A DNA stretch of 64,000 bases from Thiobaca trueperi (GTDB taxonomy: Bacteria > Pseudomonadota > Gammaproteobacteria > Chromatiales > Chromatiaceae): positions 310,001 through 374,000 of the forward strand of contig NZ_SMAO01000001.1 of NCBI RefSeq assembly GCF_004342175.1, read 5' to 3'. This document shows, piece after piece, positions 33,942 to 45,579 of the stretch (its first letter is position 1; every line of letters begins with the position of its first letter). The notes under the pieces are model-generated. The model saw only the letters and a list, made by a program, of their open reading frames with translations. It made no database searches and was not told where the DNA came from. The translations under genes were made by a program, and so were the position numbers.

Positions 33942-34943
33942 TCAGCGCACCACGCCACCCCCCATCCCGATCGTTTCCAGCAACCCGCTGGCGACGCCAA
34001 CTCCCAACCGCTTTGCCAGGCTTTCGTAGAGATCGCGCTTCCTGGTGTAATCGACGAGGGTTTCAGCGCCGATGATGTCACGGGCAACCGAACTGGAGCT
34101 GCCGAGACCATCAGCCAGACCCAGTTCGACGGCCTCCTGTCCACTCCAGAACAGTCCGCTGAAGAGTTCGTCTCCGCCTTTGAGCCGGTCGCCCCGCCCC
34201 ATCTTGACCTCGCCGATGAACTGTCGATGTAGGGTATCGAGCACGCCCTGGATAAAGATCCGCTGCGACTCCGGCAAGGGCGAGAAGGGATCCAGGATGC
34301 CTTTGTTGTCGCCAGCGGTCAGCAGACGGCGCTCGATGCCGAGGTCTTTCATCGCCTCCTCGAAACCGAAACCGTCGATACGCACGCCGATGGATCCGAT
34401 CAGACTGGCCTTGTCGACATAGATGGCGTCGGCGCCGACCGCAATGTAATACCCGCCCGAGGCGCAGAGATCGACAGCCACGGCATAGACCGGCATCTCT
34501 TTGCCCTTGTCTTGTTTGTATTTGGCCTTGAGCCGCTTGATCTCGTCGTTGATGTAGCCGGCCTGCACCGGGCTGCCGCCCGGGCTGTTGATGCGCAGGA
34601 TGACGCCTTTGACCTGCTCGGTCTCGAAGGCCTTGCGCAGGGCCGCGATCACACGATCCGCACTGGCGTCGGTCTCGGAGGCGATGACCCCTTTCACCTC
34701 GATCAGCGCCGTATGCGCCTTACCAGAGTCGCCCCCATCGATCAGATCGCGTGCATAAGCCGCGACCAGAATCGCGATCAGATAAAGCAGGATCAGCAGC
34801 TTGAAGAAAATCCCCCAGCGTCGACGATTGCGCTGGTCACGCAGATAGTCGAGCGCCATCCGATTGATGAGCGCACGCTCCCAATCCGGCTGGCTCGGGG
34901 ATGGCATGGCGTCTCGGCGACGGGTCCAGAATGTCCAGCTCAT
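33942..34943 (-). CDS. sppA: Signal peptide peptidase SppA-like, family S49
   Basis: 334 residues. A single membrane helix (about 45-65) is followed by an S49 domain. The nucleophile Ser lies in LCASGGYYIAVGADAIY, preceded by the RINSPGGSP oxyanion region; the general-base Lys is probably the one in TAGDNKGILDPF. This is the short, one-domain form (E. coli SppA has two). Its ATG overlaps the gph stop as ATGA. It cleaves signal peptides left in the membrane. Confidence 0.9.
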   Translation of the reverse strand: MSWTFWTRRRDAMPSPSQPDWERALINRMALDYLRDQRNRRRWGIFFKLLILLYLIAILVAAYARDLIDGGDSGKAHTALIEVKGVIASETDASADRVIAALRKAFETEQVKGVILRINSPGGSPVQAGYINDEIKRLKAKYKQDKGKEMPVYAVAVDLCASGGYYIAVGADAIYVDKASLIGSIGVRIDGFGFEEAMKDLGIERRLLTAGDNKGILDPFSPLPESQRIFIQGVLDTLHRQFIGEVKMGRGDRLKGGDELFSGLFWSGQEAVELGLADGLGSSSSVARDIIGAETLVDYTRKRDLYESLAKRLGVGVASGLLETIGMGGGVVR

Positions 34944-35617
34944 GATTCGAGTCCCAATGAATGACAGCGCGACCGGGCCAGCCATTGCGGAATGGCCTGT
35001 ACCGAATCCAGACAGGCCAGCGGCTCCAGCGCCAGCAGGCGTTCGCGTTCATGCACGCCACAGGAGACCGCCAGCGCCCTGACCCCGGCATTGCCGGCCA
35101 TCTGTAGGTCATATTCGGTATCGCCGATCATGAGCGTCTCGGCGGCACGCGCGCCGAGTTCGTCCATCAGTTCGAACAGCATCTGGGGATTGGGCTTGGA
35201 GAAGGTCTCGTCGGCACAGCGGGTGGCGTGAAAAAAACCGGTGAGTCCGGTCTCGACCAGCGATTTGTTCAACCCCATTCGACTCTTGCCGGTGGCGACC
35301 GCCAGACGGTAGCCCTGCGCAGCCAATACGTCCAGGGTCTCGCGTGCGCCGGGGAAGAGCGCGGAAGGGGTCGGATGGCTGCCCAGAAAATGCCAGCGGT
35401 AGCGTTCGCCCAGTGCGGCGCGCGTGGTCGGCTCCATCTCGGGATTGAGACGGAGCATGGCTTCGGCCAGACCCAGCCCGATGATGTCGCGGGCGGCCTC
35501 GCGGGTCGGTGGCGGCAGGTCCAGATCGGCGAAAGCGGCCTGCACACAGGCGACGATCCGCGCCTCGGAGTCCATCAGGGTGCCGTCCCAGTCAAAGACG
35601 ATCAACTCAAAGTTCAT
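34940..35617 (-). CDS. gph: HAD-family phosphatase, phosphoglycolate phosphatase type
   Basis: 225 residues. HAD motif I is VFDWDGTLMDS, motif II VATGKS, motif III the Lys in FSKPNPQM, and motif IV GDTEYDLQMA. The cap domain lies between. The likely substrate is 2-phosphoglycolate, which autotrophs make by RuBisCO oxygenation, although related HAD enzymes cannot be excluded. It overlaps rluC by 4 bases and sppA by 4 bases. Confidence 0.85.
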   Translation of the reverse strand: MNFELIVFDWDGTLMDSEARIVACVQAAFADLDLPPPTREAARDIIGLGLAEAMLRLNPEMEPTTRAALGERYRWHFLGSHPTPSALFPGARETLDVLAAQGYRLAVATGKSRMGLNKSLVETGLTGFFHATRCADETFSKPNPQMLFELMDELGARAAETLMIGDTEYDLQMAGNAGVRALAVSCGVHERERLLALEPLACLDSVQAIPQWLARSRCHSLGLES

Positions 35618-36660
35618 GCCGCAGCCTCCAGCGCAACCAAAATCTGTTCCAATTCATGCGGTAATGGCGCCTCCACGCGCAGGGGTCGGGTCATGTAATC
35701 CAGCCGCAAACTCAAGGCTGAGGCATGTAAAAACAAGCGCGTGAGTCCAAATGGCTTGAGCGCGCGGTTGGCCTGCTCGTCGCCATACTTGGGATCGCCG
35801 GCCAGCGGTGTGCCCAGATGCGCGGCATGGACGCGGATCTGATGGGTGCGCCCGGTGATGAGTTCGGCCTCGACCAGGGTGACGCATTGATCGCCGAAGG
35901 CCAGCCGCCGCAGCCGCCGGAAACGGGTGCGGGCCGGCTTGCCCTCGACCGGATCGACCTGAACCAGACGCTCCCCGCCGCGCAGGATGTTCTTTTTCAG
36001 CGGCGCATCAACCGTCAGCTCCGGGCGCGCCAGCTCGCCAAGGATCAGCGCGAGATAACGCTTGTCCATCGCGCCCTCGCGGATGATCTGGTGCAGTTCA
36101 CGCAGCGCGCTGCGCCGTTTGCTGATGATCAGACAGCCGGAGGTGTCGCGGTCGAGCCGGTGCACCAGTTCCAGTTCGCGCCCCGGTCGTAACTGACGCA
36201 GCGATTCGATCAGGCCATAACTGAGACCGCTGCCGCCATGCACCGCCAGCCCGGCGGGCTTGTCGATCACCAGCAATCGTTCGTCCTCGAAGAGCACCGC
36301 CCGGTCGAGTCGGGCCAGTTGTCCGTCCGGCACCCGCGCCGGGGTTTCGGGCGCGGCCAGGCGCAGCGGCGGGATGCGGACCAGATCGCCCGTGCGCAGC
36401 CGGTAATCGGCCTTGATGCGTCCTTTGTTGACCCGCACCTCGCCCCGACGCAGGATCCGATAGAGATGGCTGCGCGGCACACCCTTGACGAAGCGGAGCA
36501 GAAAATTGTCGATCCGCTGACCATCCGACTCGGCATCGACACACAGCAGTTGCGGAGCGGCGCCCTGACCCCCACCCTCTTCCCGAGCGGAATGGTGATT
36601 GGTTAGTGATGCAGCGGCGGTGTCCGCGCGGGATTTGGAACGGTGGTCTGATGCATTCAA
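35614..36660 (-). CDS. rluC: 23S rRNA pseudouridine synthase C
   Basis: About 348 residues from a TTG at 36660. RluC makes pseudouridines 955, 2504 and 2580 in 23S rRNA in E. coli. An S4 domain (GQRIDNFLLRFVKGVPRSHLYRILRRGEVRVN) precedes the catalytic domain with the Asp in HRLDRDTSGCLI. The start is unclear: the frame is open to a GTG at 36786, and the first 35-80 residues are not conserved. It is divergent from rne, the usual gammaproteobacterial arrangement. Confidence 0.9.
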   Translation of the reverse strand: MNASDHRSKSRADTAAASLTNHHSAREEGGGQGAAPQLLCVDAESDGQRIDNFLLRFVKGVPRSHLYRILRRGEVRVNKGRIKADYRLRTGDLVRIPPLRLAAPETPARVPDGQLARLDRAVLFEDERLLVIDKPAGLAVHGGSGLSYGLIESLRQLRPGRELELVHRLDRDTSGCLIISKRRSALRELHQIIREGAMDKRYLALILGELARPELTVDAPLKKNILRGGERLVQVDPVEGKPARTRFRRLRRLAFGDQCVTLVEAELITGRTHQIRVHAAHLGTPLAGDPKYGDEQANRALKPFGLTRLFLHASALSLRLDYMTRPLRVEAPLPHELEQILVALEAAA

Positions 36661-36786
36661 CGGCTTTTGGCCCTGCTCTTTTGGCTTAATTGCTGCTGTT
36701 AAATTTCGCTGATACCATTGGCCGTCTGCGCTGGCCAGTGGAATCGAGATTTTACCGGAGCGGCGAGTGCAGCCGAGGGTCGTCAC

Positions 36787-37339
36787 CCACGCCGATCAGT
36801 CAGGCGTCGATTCGCCCCTCAGACCGGAACCGACACCTGACCATGCCGTCTGACAGGCTGCGCGGTGCGTCCAGTGGACTCGCGACAGCGCGAGACGCGG
36901 ATTCTACACCCAGCCTCACTCGGCGGCATGCGCAAGACCGACCAGCGCAGCCAGCGCCATCTTCGCTGCTCTTGAGATAACGGGCTTCCTCCAACCGGAC
37001 GAGGCTCAATGCATACGGGTGCTCAACCAGCCCCGTCAACGATTGTTCATGTGCGCGTGCCCGTTTGGTTTGCGCCCAGCGGCCAGATCAATCTAAACAA
37101 GCGGCTGAACCGTAAAGAACATAAAGAACACAAAGAACGCAAAGGATTTCAGAATCCTGTCCTGACTGTTGGCTGCGCCTGATGGATGTCTCGCAGCAGA
37201 CTGGCAACCATTCGTTTTCTTTGTGCCCTTTGCGTCTTTGCGGTTCAACTTGCCGGATTGATGACCGGCGATGCGCCGCCTGCCCGCAGCGAGGCGTGCA
37301 ACCACGGATCACGCGCCGTGGTGTATGAGAAGGAACAAC
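36787..37339. promoter_or_regulatory. rne-rluC divergent regulatory region and long rne leader
   Basis: About 550-680 bases between rluC and rne with no coding ORF that I believe. It must hold the divergent promoters and the rne 5' leader. E. coli rne has a leader of about 360 bases that the enzyme itself cuts to control its level; a similar role here is plausible. It holds an inverted repeat (37106-37248). Confidence 0.55.
37106..37248. repeat. Inverted repeat, TGAACCG...CGGTTCA family, in the rne leader
   Basis: Left arm TGAACCGTAAAGAACATAAAG (with AAAGAAC repeated three times) and right arm TTCTTTGTGCCCTTTGCGTCTTTGCGGTTCA. Same family as 4525-4640. It lies about 90 bases upstream of the rne ATG and so is likely to be part of the mRNA leader. 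Confidence 0.7.
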
Positions 37340-40258
37340 ATGAAAAGAATGCTGATCAACGCAACTCAGCCGGAAGAGTTGCGCGTCGCGACCGTCGATG
37401 GCCAGATCCTTTACAACCTCGACATCGAATCGCCCGGACGGGAACAGAAAAAAGCCAATATCTATAAAGGAACCATCACCCGCGTCGAACCCAGTCTGGA
37501 GGCCGCCTTTGTCGATTACGGCGCCGACCGTCACGGCTTTCTGCCGCTCAAGGAGATCGCGCGCGGCTATTTCGAGCCGGACACCACCAGGGCTGGCTCG
37601 CGGGTCAGCATCAAGGAATCGGTGCGCGAAGGCCGCGAGGTCGTGGTTCAGATCGACAAGGAAGAGCGCGGCAGCAAAGGCGCGGCGCTGACGACCTTCA
37701 TCTCGCTGGCCGGGCGCTATCTGGTGCTGATGCCCAACAACCCGCGCGCGGGCGGCGTCTCGCGCCGGATTGAGGGCCAGGACCGCAACGAGCTGCGTGA
37801 CGCCATGAGCCAGCTTGCGATCCCCGAAGACATGGGGCTGATCGTGCGCACGGCCGGCGTCGGCAAGAACGTCGAGGAACTCCAGTGGGATCTGGATTAC
37901 CTGCTCCAGCTCTGGAAGGCCATCGAGGCCTCCGGCGAGGGCCGCAAAGCGCCCTTTCTCATCTATCAGGAAAGCGATGTCATCATCCGCTCCATCCGCG
38001 ACTATCTGCGCGCGGACATCGGTGAGATCGTGATCGATGATCGTGCGGTCTATGAGCGGGCGGCAAGTTTCATCCAGCAGGTGATGCCGCAGAATCTCAA
38101 GAAACTGCGGCTCTATCAGGACGAGGTGCCGCTGTTCACCCGCTATCAGATCGAGAGTCAGATCGAGTCGGCCTTCCAGCGCGAGGTGCGTCTGCCCTCT
38201 GGCGGCTCCATCGTCATCGATCATACCGAGGCGCTGACCTCGGTCGATATCAACTCGGCCCGCGCCACCAAGGGCGCGGACATCGAAGAGACCGCACTCA
38301 ACACCAATCTGGAAGCCGCCGACGAGATCGCCCGCCAGTTGCGGCTGCGCGATCTGGGTGGGCTCTTCGTCATCGACTTCATCGACATGAGCCCACCCAA
38401 GAACCAGCGGGCGGTGGAAGACCGGCTGCGCGACGCGCTCAAGCAGGATCGCGCCCGCGTCCAGGTCGCGCGCATCTCGCGCTTCGGTCTGCTGGAGATG
38501 TCACGCCAGCGGCTGCGACCCTCGCTCGGCGAATCCAGCCAGCAGGTCTGTCCGCGCTGCAAGGGTCAGGGCACCATCCGTGGCGTCGAGTCGCTGGCGC
38601 TCTCGATCCTGCGCATCGTCGAGGAAGAGGCGATGAAAGACAGTACCCAGCGCATCGTCGCCCAGCTTCCGGTTAGTGTTGCAACCTTCCTGCTCAACGA
38701 AAAGCGGCGAGCCATCCTCGACATCGAAGAACGTCAGGGCGCCGAGATCCTGCTGGTTCCCAACGAGCACCTACAGACCCCGGATTATCGGATCGAGCGT
38801 CTGCGCACCCAGGATGCCGCCAGGCTGACCGAACTCCAGTCCAGCTATGAGCTGACCGCTCCCCCTGAACCGAGCGCCACGCCGCATTACGCCAAACTCG
38901 CCCAACCCGTACAGATCGCGGAGCCGGCAGTCAAGCAGGTCACGCCCAGTTCGCCGGCTCCGCAGCGCGAGATGGCGCGCCCCTCGTCCCCGGTCTCATC
39001 CGCCAGAGAGGCCGAACGCGCCGAGTCGGAAAGCCTGCTCAAGCGTATCTGGACCGGTCTCTTCATGGGGCGTGCGTTGGAACAGGAGCCATCGCGCTCG
39101 ACACAGGCGCCCGAGCCGGAGCCAATCCGCACCATTTCGGAGCCGCCGCAAAGCCCGGATCGCGATCCGCAACCGCAACGGTCACGTCAGGGCGACATGA
39201 GTCGCCGGGACCGGCCCGGTCAAGGACGTGCGCCACAGATGCGTGAGGATCGCGCGCGAACCCATCCCCCGAGGGGCGAGCAGGCCCGCCCGGACGCAGA
39301 ACGCGGCGGTCAGGAGCGACGCCCACGCGTCGAGCGCGAAGACACGGCATCCACGCCGCTGACGGAAGGCGATGACCAGCTCAACGCCGAAGGGCGTTCA
39401 CGTCGCAACGGATCGCGCGGACGCAATCGACGGGGACCGGGCGAGGCGCGCAACCCCACACAAACGGACGAGAATCAGGATATCCGTCGCAGCAGCGTCA
39501 GACCATTTGAGACCGTCCATCAGCCCCGCCCTGTCACCGAACCGGATGAATCCCTGCCGGGATCCGCGCCCATCGACGACACAGCCAATACCCCGGCGGC
39601 ACCGCTTCAGGGTGAATCAGGCTACCGCTGGTGGGAAAGCACGCATCAGGACAGCGACGAGGTGTCGGAATGGGAGTCGGCGCCAAAGCCGGAATCCATC
39701 CGGACGGCCAGACCGTCATCCGACACGCTGGACACCACTGACGACGAGGCGGACGGCAACGATTCCGAAACCGAAACCGGCGATGGGACACCAGGCGGCC
39801 CCGAGCAGCGGCCACGTTCGCGTCGTCGTCGCGGTGGACGCAATCGTCGGCGTCCCGCCGTTAGCGCTGAAACAGCGGTGACAGCCGGCATACCGGACGG
39901 CGCATCGGCGTTCACCCCGGAGTCGGACGCGGAGCCCACTCAATCCCTTTATCGCCCGTCACCTGACAGCCAGCCGACAAGCGACCAGACACCGGAGTCC
40001 GCCCGCGAGTCCGCGCCGGAGGTGAGTCGGCCCGCCGCTCCACCTCGCTTGCCCGAGACGACATCCGCGCCACAGGGTTTGCTGCCGGCTCCGGTTTTCG
40101 TCTCTGAGACCCTACCGGTTGCCAGCACACCAGCGCCGGAAGCGGTCGAACGGAGTACACATCAATCCGAGACAGGATCCGCCGCAGCGAGTGAACCGGC
40201 GGCGCGATCACACACAAACGCGCACACAGAATCCGCTCAGACCAGCGACGGCTCCTGA
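37340..40258 (+). CDS. rne: Ribonuclease E
   Basis: 972 residues. The catalytic half (1-520) has an S1 domain (about 35-125), the DNase I-like domain with Asp303 ([12 protein letters not shown]) and Asp in FVIDFIDM, and the Zn-link Cys404/Cys407 in CPRCKGQG, at the same numbers as in E. coli. From about 530 on the protein is a long low-complexity, Pro/Arg/Glu-rich tail, the disordered degradosome scaffold. The ATG at 37340 follows AAGGA and starts [10 protein letters not shown]. RNase E starts mRNA decay and processes rRNA and tRNA. Confidence 0.96.
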   Translation: MKRMLINATQPEELRVATVDGQILYNLDIESPGREQKKANIYKGTITRVEPSLEAAFVDYGADRHGFLPLKEIARGYFEPDTTRAGSRVSIKESVREGREVVVQIDKEERGSKGAALTTFISLAGRYLVLMPNNPRAGGVSRRIEGQDRNELRDAMSQLAIPEDMGLIVRTAGVGKNVEELQWDLDYLLQLWKAIEASGEGRKAPFLIYQESDVIIRSIRDYLRADIGEIVIDDRAVYERAASFIQQVMPQNLKKLRLYQDEVPLFTRYQIESQIESAFQREVRLPSGGSIVIDHTEALTSVDINSARATKGADIEETALNTNLEAADEIARQLRLRDLGGLFVIDFIDMSPPKNQRAVEDRLRDALKQDRARVQVARISRFGLLEMSRQRLRPSLGESSQQVCPRCKGQGTIRGVESLALSILRIVEEEAMKDSTQRIVAQLPVSVATFLLNEKRRAILDIEERQGAEILLVPNEHLQTPDYRIERLRTQDAARLTELQSSYELTAPPEPSATPHYAKLAQPVQIAEPAVKQVTPSSPAPQREMARPSSPVSSAREAERAESESLLKRIWTGLFMGRALEQEPSRSTQAPEPEPIRTISEPPQSPDRDPQPQRSRQGDMSRRDRPGQGRAPQMREDRARTHPPRGEQARPDAERGGQERRPRVEREDTASTPLTEGDDQLNAEGRSRRNGSRGRNRRGPGEARNPTQTDENQDIRRSSVRPFETVHQPRPVTEPDESLPGSAPIDDTANTPAAPLQGESGYRWWESTHQDSDEVSEWESAPKPESIRTARPSSDTLDTTDDEADGNDSETETGDGTPGGPEQRPRSRRRRGGRNRRRPAVSAETAVTAGIPDGASAFTPESDAEPTQSLYRPSPDSQPTSDQTPESARESAPEVSRPAAPPRLPETTSAPQGLLPAPVFVSETLPVASTPAPEAVERSTHQSETGSAAASEPAARSHTNAHTESAQTSDGS

Positions 40259-40351
40259 GTCGGCGAAACCGATCAGGCGCGGTGACTCGTCACCGCCGCC
40301 TGCATGACGGCCCGGCCATGGTGCCGGGCTCCATTCCAGTCTGATCGCGCT

Positions 40352-40840
40352 TCAGCGCAACCGCCCATGCAGCTCTGCCAGCAATCCGCGTGACGCCGAT
40401 TCCAGCAGATCAAACACCAGATCGAACCCGCGTGCGCCCCCATAATAGGGATCAGGCACCTCCCGCACCTGAAGCTCCGGCGCAAAGTCCATGAACAGCT
40501 TGAGCTTTTCCTCCATACCGGACGGGCAGAGTTCAGCCAGATTGCGATAATTGTCCTCATCCATCGCCAGGACGTAATCGAAATCGAGAAAGTCCTGCGA
40601 CCGGGCGCGTCGGGCGCGCAGATCGCCAATATCGACCCCCCGCTCCCGCGCCGTCTCGCACGAACGTCGATCCGGCGGCTCGCCGAGATGATAGGCATGC
40701 GTCCCCGCCGAATCGATCTCGATTCGATGTTCCAGCCCCGCCTCCCTGACCAAATGACGGAAGACGCCATGTGCGGTCGGCGAGCGGCAGATATTGCCCA
40801 TGCAGACGAAAAGGATCTTGATGCGGTGATCTGTGTTCAT
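40352..40840 (-). CDS. Low molecular weight protein-tyrosine phosphatase
   Basis: 162 residues. The P-loop CX5R is CMGNICRS (Cys13, Arg19), and the general-acid Asp is in VPDPYYGG near residue 129. The length and fold are those of the LMW-PTP family. In bacteria such enzymes act on tyrosine kinases of capsule export or on stress pathways; no kinase is nearby, so the substrate is not known. Confidence 0.93.
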   Translation of the reverse strand: MNTDHRIKILFVCMGNICRSPTAHGVFRHLVREAGLEHRIEIDSAGTHAYHLGEPPDRRSCETARERGVDIGDLRARRARSQDFLDFDYVLAMDEDNYRNLAELCPSGMEEKLKLFMDFAPELQVREVPDPYYGGARGFDLVFDLLESASRGLLAELHGRLR

Positions 40841-40955
40841 GATTTCTGGTCAAACATAGACTGGTTTTTGTGACGACCGTTGAGAATCTCGATTTTCTGG
40901 CCGTTATACTGGATAGCGCACGCATACACCGCAGGTTTAGCGAACGGAGGAATTC

Positions 40956-42950
40956 ATGTCTTGCCAACCGCAACACCCCCGCGCCGGTCTCGTCAGCCTC
41001 GCTGCTGCCGGCCTGCTACTCGCCTTCAATGTCATGGGAGCTGACACAGCATCCTCTCCGATTCCGCTCCTGATGGCGCCTGCCGCCCTTGCCGACCAGA
41101 ATGCGCCGCTACCGGATCGTGTGAGCGAGGCACTGGCGGCTGCGCAACGGTTTCGCATGGTACAGATCAATCCCCAAGCACTCACGCCCGATAGCCTGAC
41201 CAAGGGCAGCAGCCTGTATCTCGGGCTTTTCGACGATGTCCATCTGTGGGCAGTCATTGATCGTGTCGCGACCGATATCAACGGGGTGCGCTCAGTTCGC
41301 GGACGCATCCAGGATAGCGAGCATGGCACGGTGCTGCTCTCGATCAAGGATGGACGCATACTCGCAACCATCAGTCTGCCTGAGCGTCAGCAGGAGTACA
41401 TCATCTCCGACTTCGGCCAGAAAGTCGGCCATGTGGTGCAGGATGTCGATCCCGACCTGAAAGACGTGCTGGAATCCGGCCCTGATCTCCTGCCGCCCGA
41501 TCTTCCCGCGCAAAAAAAGGCATTGCAGAACCGTCCGGACGCCTCTGCGGACACGCCAGCGACGATTGATCTGATGATTGTCTATACGCCAGCCGCGCGC
41601 CAGTGGGCGAACAGCAGCGCCACCAGCATTCAGCATGTCATCGATCAAACGATGCAGCGCAACCAGTTGGCGCTCGATAACAGTCAGCTCGGCATCACCA
41701 TGAATCTGGTCCATACGGCTGAAATCAATTACACCGAAAGCGGCGATTCAGGCACCGATCTCTACCGCCTGACCTTCCATGCCGAATACGACCCCTGGGG
41801 AATGGAGGGGACACCACGCTACATGGAAGAGGTCCATGCCTGGCGCGACACCTATGGCGCGGATGTGGTCAGTCTGCTCGCCAGGGTCGAGGATACGGGC
41901 GGACTGGGCTGGCAGTTGAACACGGAACAAGGATGGCAGCAGCTTGCCTTTAATCTGAATCGCGTGCAGCAGGCCCACAATACCTACACCGTGATCCACG
42001 AAATCGGCCACAACATGGGCGCACACCATCATAAGGCGCAAAATTTCCAGCCCGGTCCAGGGCTGTATTCCTATTCTGGCGGATGGCGCTGGACGGGTCA
42101 GGACAGCGCTCGCTATTGTTCAATCATGACATACGAATCGGGAAGTTATTTCAGCGACGGACGCGATCATGTACGGGTGCCTTATTTTTCCAGCCCCAAC
42201 ATCAGCTATCAGGGGGTAGCGACCGGACAGGCCACGGACGGTGACAATGCACGCACACTGATGAACACGAAAGCGACGGTTGCGGCGTATCGCGTCTCCA
42301 GCGCCACGCCGCCACCCGCCGTGCCATCTGACTTGACGGCTACTGCGGCCTCGGCCACTGCGATCAATCTGAGCTGGACGGACAACAGCGACAATGAAAC
42401 AGGGTTCAAAATCGAGCGCAAGACCGGGACTAACGGCTCCTGGTCGCAGATCGCAACCACCGCAGCCAATGCCACCAGCCATACCAATACCGGCCTCACC
42501 GCCGGTCAAACCTATCTCTATCGCGTGCGAGCGACCAATTCAGCCGGCAATTCAGCCTATTCCAATGTGGTGACGATCACGCCGCAAGCCGTCAAACGAG
42601 CCGATTTCGTGGTGACGGCGATCACCCTGACCCCTGCCAATCCTGCCCCGAACACCCTCTTCAGCGCCACCGTCACGGTCAAGAATCAGGGAACGGCAGC
42701 GGGCGATGGCGGCTGGCTCGATGTCTGGACGCACCGCGCTGCGGCCGCCACCTGTGGCGTCGAAGGCAATCAATACAAGACGGTAGGCACCCTGGCGGTG
42801 GGACAGGTCAAAACCCTGACCTTCTCGGGACTCCGCGCGGCGCGCGCAGCAGGCGCCAAGACCTTCCGCGCCTATGTGGACAGCTTCTGTCGCGTGACGG
42901 AGCTCAATGACGGCAACAATCAGGCCATCAGAAGCTATCAGGTCCAGTAG
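40956..42950 (+). CDS. Secreted zinc metalloprotease (reprolysin-like) with FnIII and CARDB-like domains
   Basis: 664 residues. The N-terminus holds a hydrophobic signal segment (about 10-28). The metallopeptidase domain has the zinc motif HEIGHNMGAHH (His348, His352, His358) and a Met-turn SIMTYES, which mark a metzincin. A fibronectin type III domain follows (about 450-545, SATAINLSWTDNSDNETGFKIER). Then a CARDB-type domain runs to the end (ADFVVTAITLTPANPAPNTLF, FRAYVDSFCRVTELNDGNN). It is probably exported and active on proteins outside the cell. A ribosome site (CGGAGGAATTC) precedes the ATG. Confidence 0.88.
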   Translation: MSCQPQHPRAGLVSLAAAGLLLAFNVMGADTASSPIPLLMAPAALADQNAPLPDRVSEALAAAQRFRMVQINPQALTPDSLTKGSSLYLGLFDDVHLWAVIDRVATDINGVRSVRGRIQDSEHGTVLLSIKDGRILATISLPERQQEYIISDFGQKVGHVVQDVDPDLKDVLESGPDLLPPDLPAQKKALQNRPDASADTPATIDLMIVYTPAARQWANSSATSIQHVIDQTMQRNQLALDNSQLGITMNLVHTAEINYTESGDSGTDLYRLTFHAEYDPWGMEGTPRYMEEVHAWRDTYGADVVSLLARVEDTGGLGWQLNTEQGWQQLAFNLNRVQQAHNTYTVIHEIGHNMGAHHHKAQNFQPGPGLYSYSGGWRWTGQDSARYCSIMTYESGSYFSDGRDHVRVPYFSSPNISYQGVATGQATDGDNARTLMNTKATVAAYRVSSATPPPAVPSDLTATAASATAINLSWTDNSDNETGFKIERKTGTNGSWSQIATTAANATSHTNTGLTAGQTYLYRVRATNSAGNSAYSNVVTITPQAVKRADFVVTAITLTPANPAPNTLFSATVTVKNQGTAAGDGGWLDVWTHRAAAATCGVEGNQYKTVGTLAVGQVKTLTFSGLRAARAAGAKTFRAYVDSFCRVTELNDGNNQAIRSYQVQ

Positions 42951-43129
42951 CAAGACGGTCCAATCGTCAGTGGGGCGAGGTGAGGTGACGCCTCATCCCG
43001 CCCTCAGACCCAGCCATTGGGCGCGACTCAGGCCGTTATGGCCTGAGATCCGCTGCCCCTGCCCACGGCTCCCGATCTATACTTGCGCTTTGCCCGCGAG
43101 GGCGTTTTTCCGTGATCTGGAGCAAGACG

Positions 43130-44350
<1,221 letters not shown>

Positions 44351-44382
44351 TCGTTTAAGCGATTTCCGGAGAATCACCTACT

Positions 44383-44408
44383 GTAGGGGCGATTTAAATC
44401 GCCCCTAC
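44383..44408. terminator. Perfect 26-base palindrome between convergent genes
   Basis: GTAGGGGCGATTTAAATCGCCCCTAC, fully symmetric. It lies between the argG stop (44350) and the stop of the minus-strand sugar dehydrogenase (44413). It would form a strong stem on both strands and could stop or stabilise both transcripts, but it has no T-run. Confidence 0.6.
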
Positions 44409-44412
44409 TTGC

Positions 44413-45579
44413 TCACCCCTCCTCGGTCAGAATACGCAACAACGCCCCGCTGGGTTCATCGGTCAGCACATAGAGATAGCCGTCCGGACCCTGGCGCACA
44501 TCGCGCACCCGTTGACCGATGGTCAGCTTCTGCTCGCCAACCACTCTCATCCCATCGAGATCGATGCGGCGAATCTGGCCGAATTTGAGCGCACCGCTGA
44601 AGAGATCGCCTTGCCACTGTGGATAGCGGTCGCCGGTATAGAACGCCAGACCACTGGGTGCCTTCGACGGCGTCCAGACCACCGTCGGTTCCGCGATACC
44701 GGGACGGCTGGTCTCGTCGGCGATACGTGACCCCCAGTATTCCATGCTGTAGGTGACCAGGGGCCAGCCGTAGTTCCTGCCAACCTCGATTCGATTCAGC
44801 TCGTCGCCGCCCCGCGAGCCGTGCTCGGTCGCCCACACCCGCCCGCTGACCGGATCCAGGGCCAAACCCTGGATATTGCGGTGGCCGTAGGTATAAATCT
44901 CGGGACGGGTGCCGCGCTGCTGACTGAATGGATTGCGCGGAACAGGACGGCCATCCTCGCGCAGACGCAGAATCTTGCCAAAATGGGTGCCGAGCCGTTG
45001 CGCCTGATCGCGGATGTTCCCGCCGTCGAAGGCAAGCGGCGGATTGCCGCCATCGCCGATGCTCATCAGCAGGCTCTTGTCGGGCAACCAGAGCAGTCGG
45101 GAGCCAAAATGCTGACCGCCGGATTTGGCGTCGGCGTTCTGGAAGATGACCTCCAGATTCTCAAGCCGCGAGCCGTCGAGACGCGCGCGCGCCAGCGTCG
45201 TGCGGTTGGCGTCCTGAGTGCCGGCGGCATAGATCAGATAGATCAGCCGGTTGGCGGCAAAATCCGGATGCGGCAGGACATCCAGCAGACCGCCCTGCCC
45301 CTGGGCCAACACCCTCGGCACGCCGCTGATCGGCTTGGGATCGAGCACGCCGTCGCGGAGCAGCCGCAGTTGCCCTGGTCGCTCGGTGATCAGTGCGGAG
45401 CCGTCTGGCAGCCAGGCGATGGACCAGGGATGCTCCAGGCCGGACACGATCACTTCGGCACGCCAGCCGCTTGCCTCCGGCACATCACCGGTCGGCTCGA
45501 TCGCGCCGGGAACCGGTCCGCAGTGAGCCAGCGGAATCCAGCACAGAAGCGGTAACAGCATCGCCAGACGGGGAGTCAT
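44413..45579 (-). CDS. PQQ-dependent sugar dehydrogenase-like protein (Asd/YliI family)
   Basis: 388 residues. A signal peptide (LAMLLPLLCWIPLAHC, possible lipoprotein with Cys at residue 17-20) leads a six-bladed beta-propeller of the glucose/sorbosone dehydrogenase family. Hallmarks are VSGLEHPWSIAWLPDG, GGQHFGSRLLWLPD, SIGDGG, YTYGHRNIQGLALDP, WATEHGSRGGDELN, and NYGWPLVTY. It probably oxidises aldose sugars in the periplasm with PQQ. No PQQ genes are here. The ATG at 45579 follows AGGAACC. Confidence 0.88.
   Translation of the reverse strand: MTPRLAMLLPLLCWIPLAHCGPVPGAIEPTGDVPEASGWRAEVIVSGLEHPWSIAWLPDGSALITERPGQLRLLRDGVLDPKPISGVPRVLAQGQGGLLDVLPHPDFAANRLIYLIYAAGTQDANRTTLARARLDGSRLENLEVIFQNADAKSGGQHFGSRLLWLPDKSLLMSIGDGGNPPLAFDGGNIRDQAQRLGTHFGKILRLREDGRPVPRNPFSQQRGTRPEIYTYGHRNIQGLALDPVSGRVWATEHGSRGGDELNRIEVGRNYGWPLVTYSMEYWGSRIADETSRPGIAEPTVVWTPSKAPSGLAFYTGDRYPQWQGDLFSGALKFGQIRRIDLDGMRVVGEQKLTIGQRVRDVRQGPDGYLYVLTDEPSGALLRILTEEG

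Noticed and set aside
36800-37039. 79-codon minus-strand ORF in the rne-rluC gap
   Set aside because: No ribosome site, no motif, and composition typical of chance frames.
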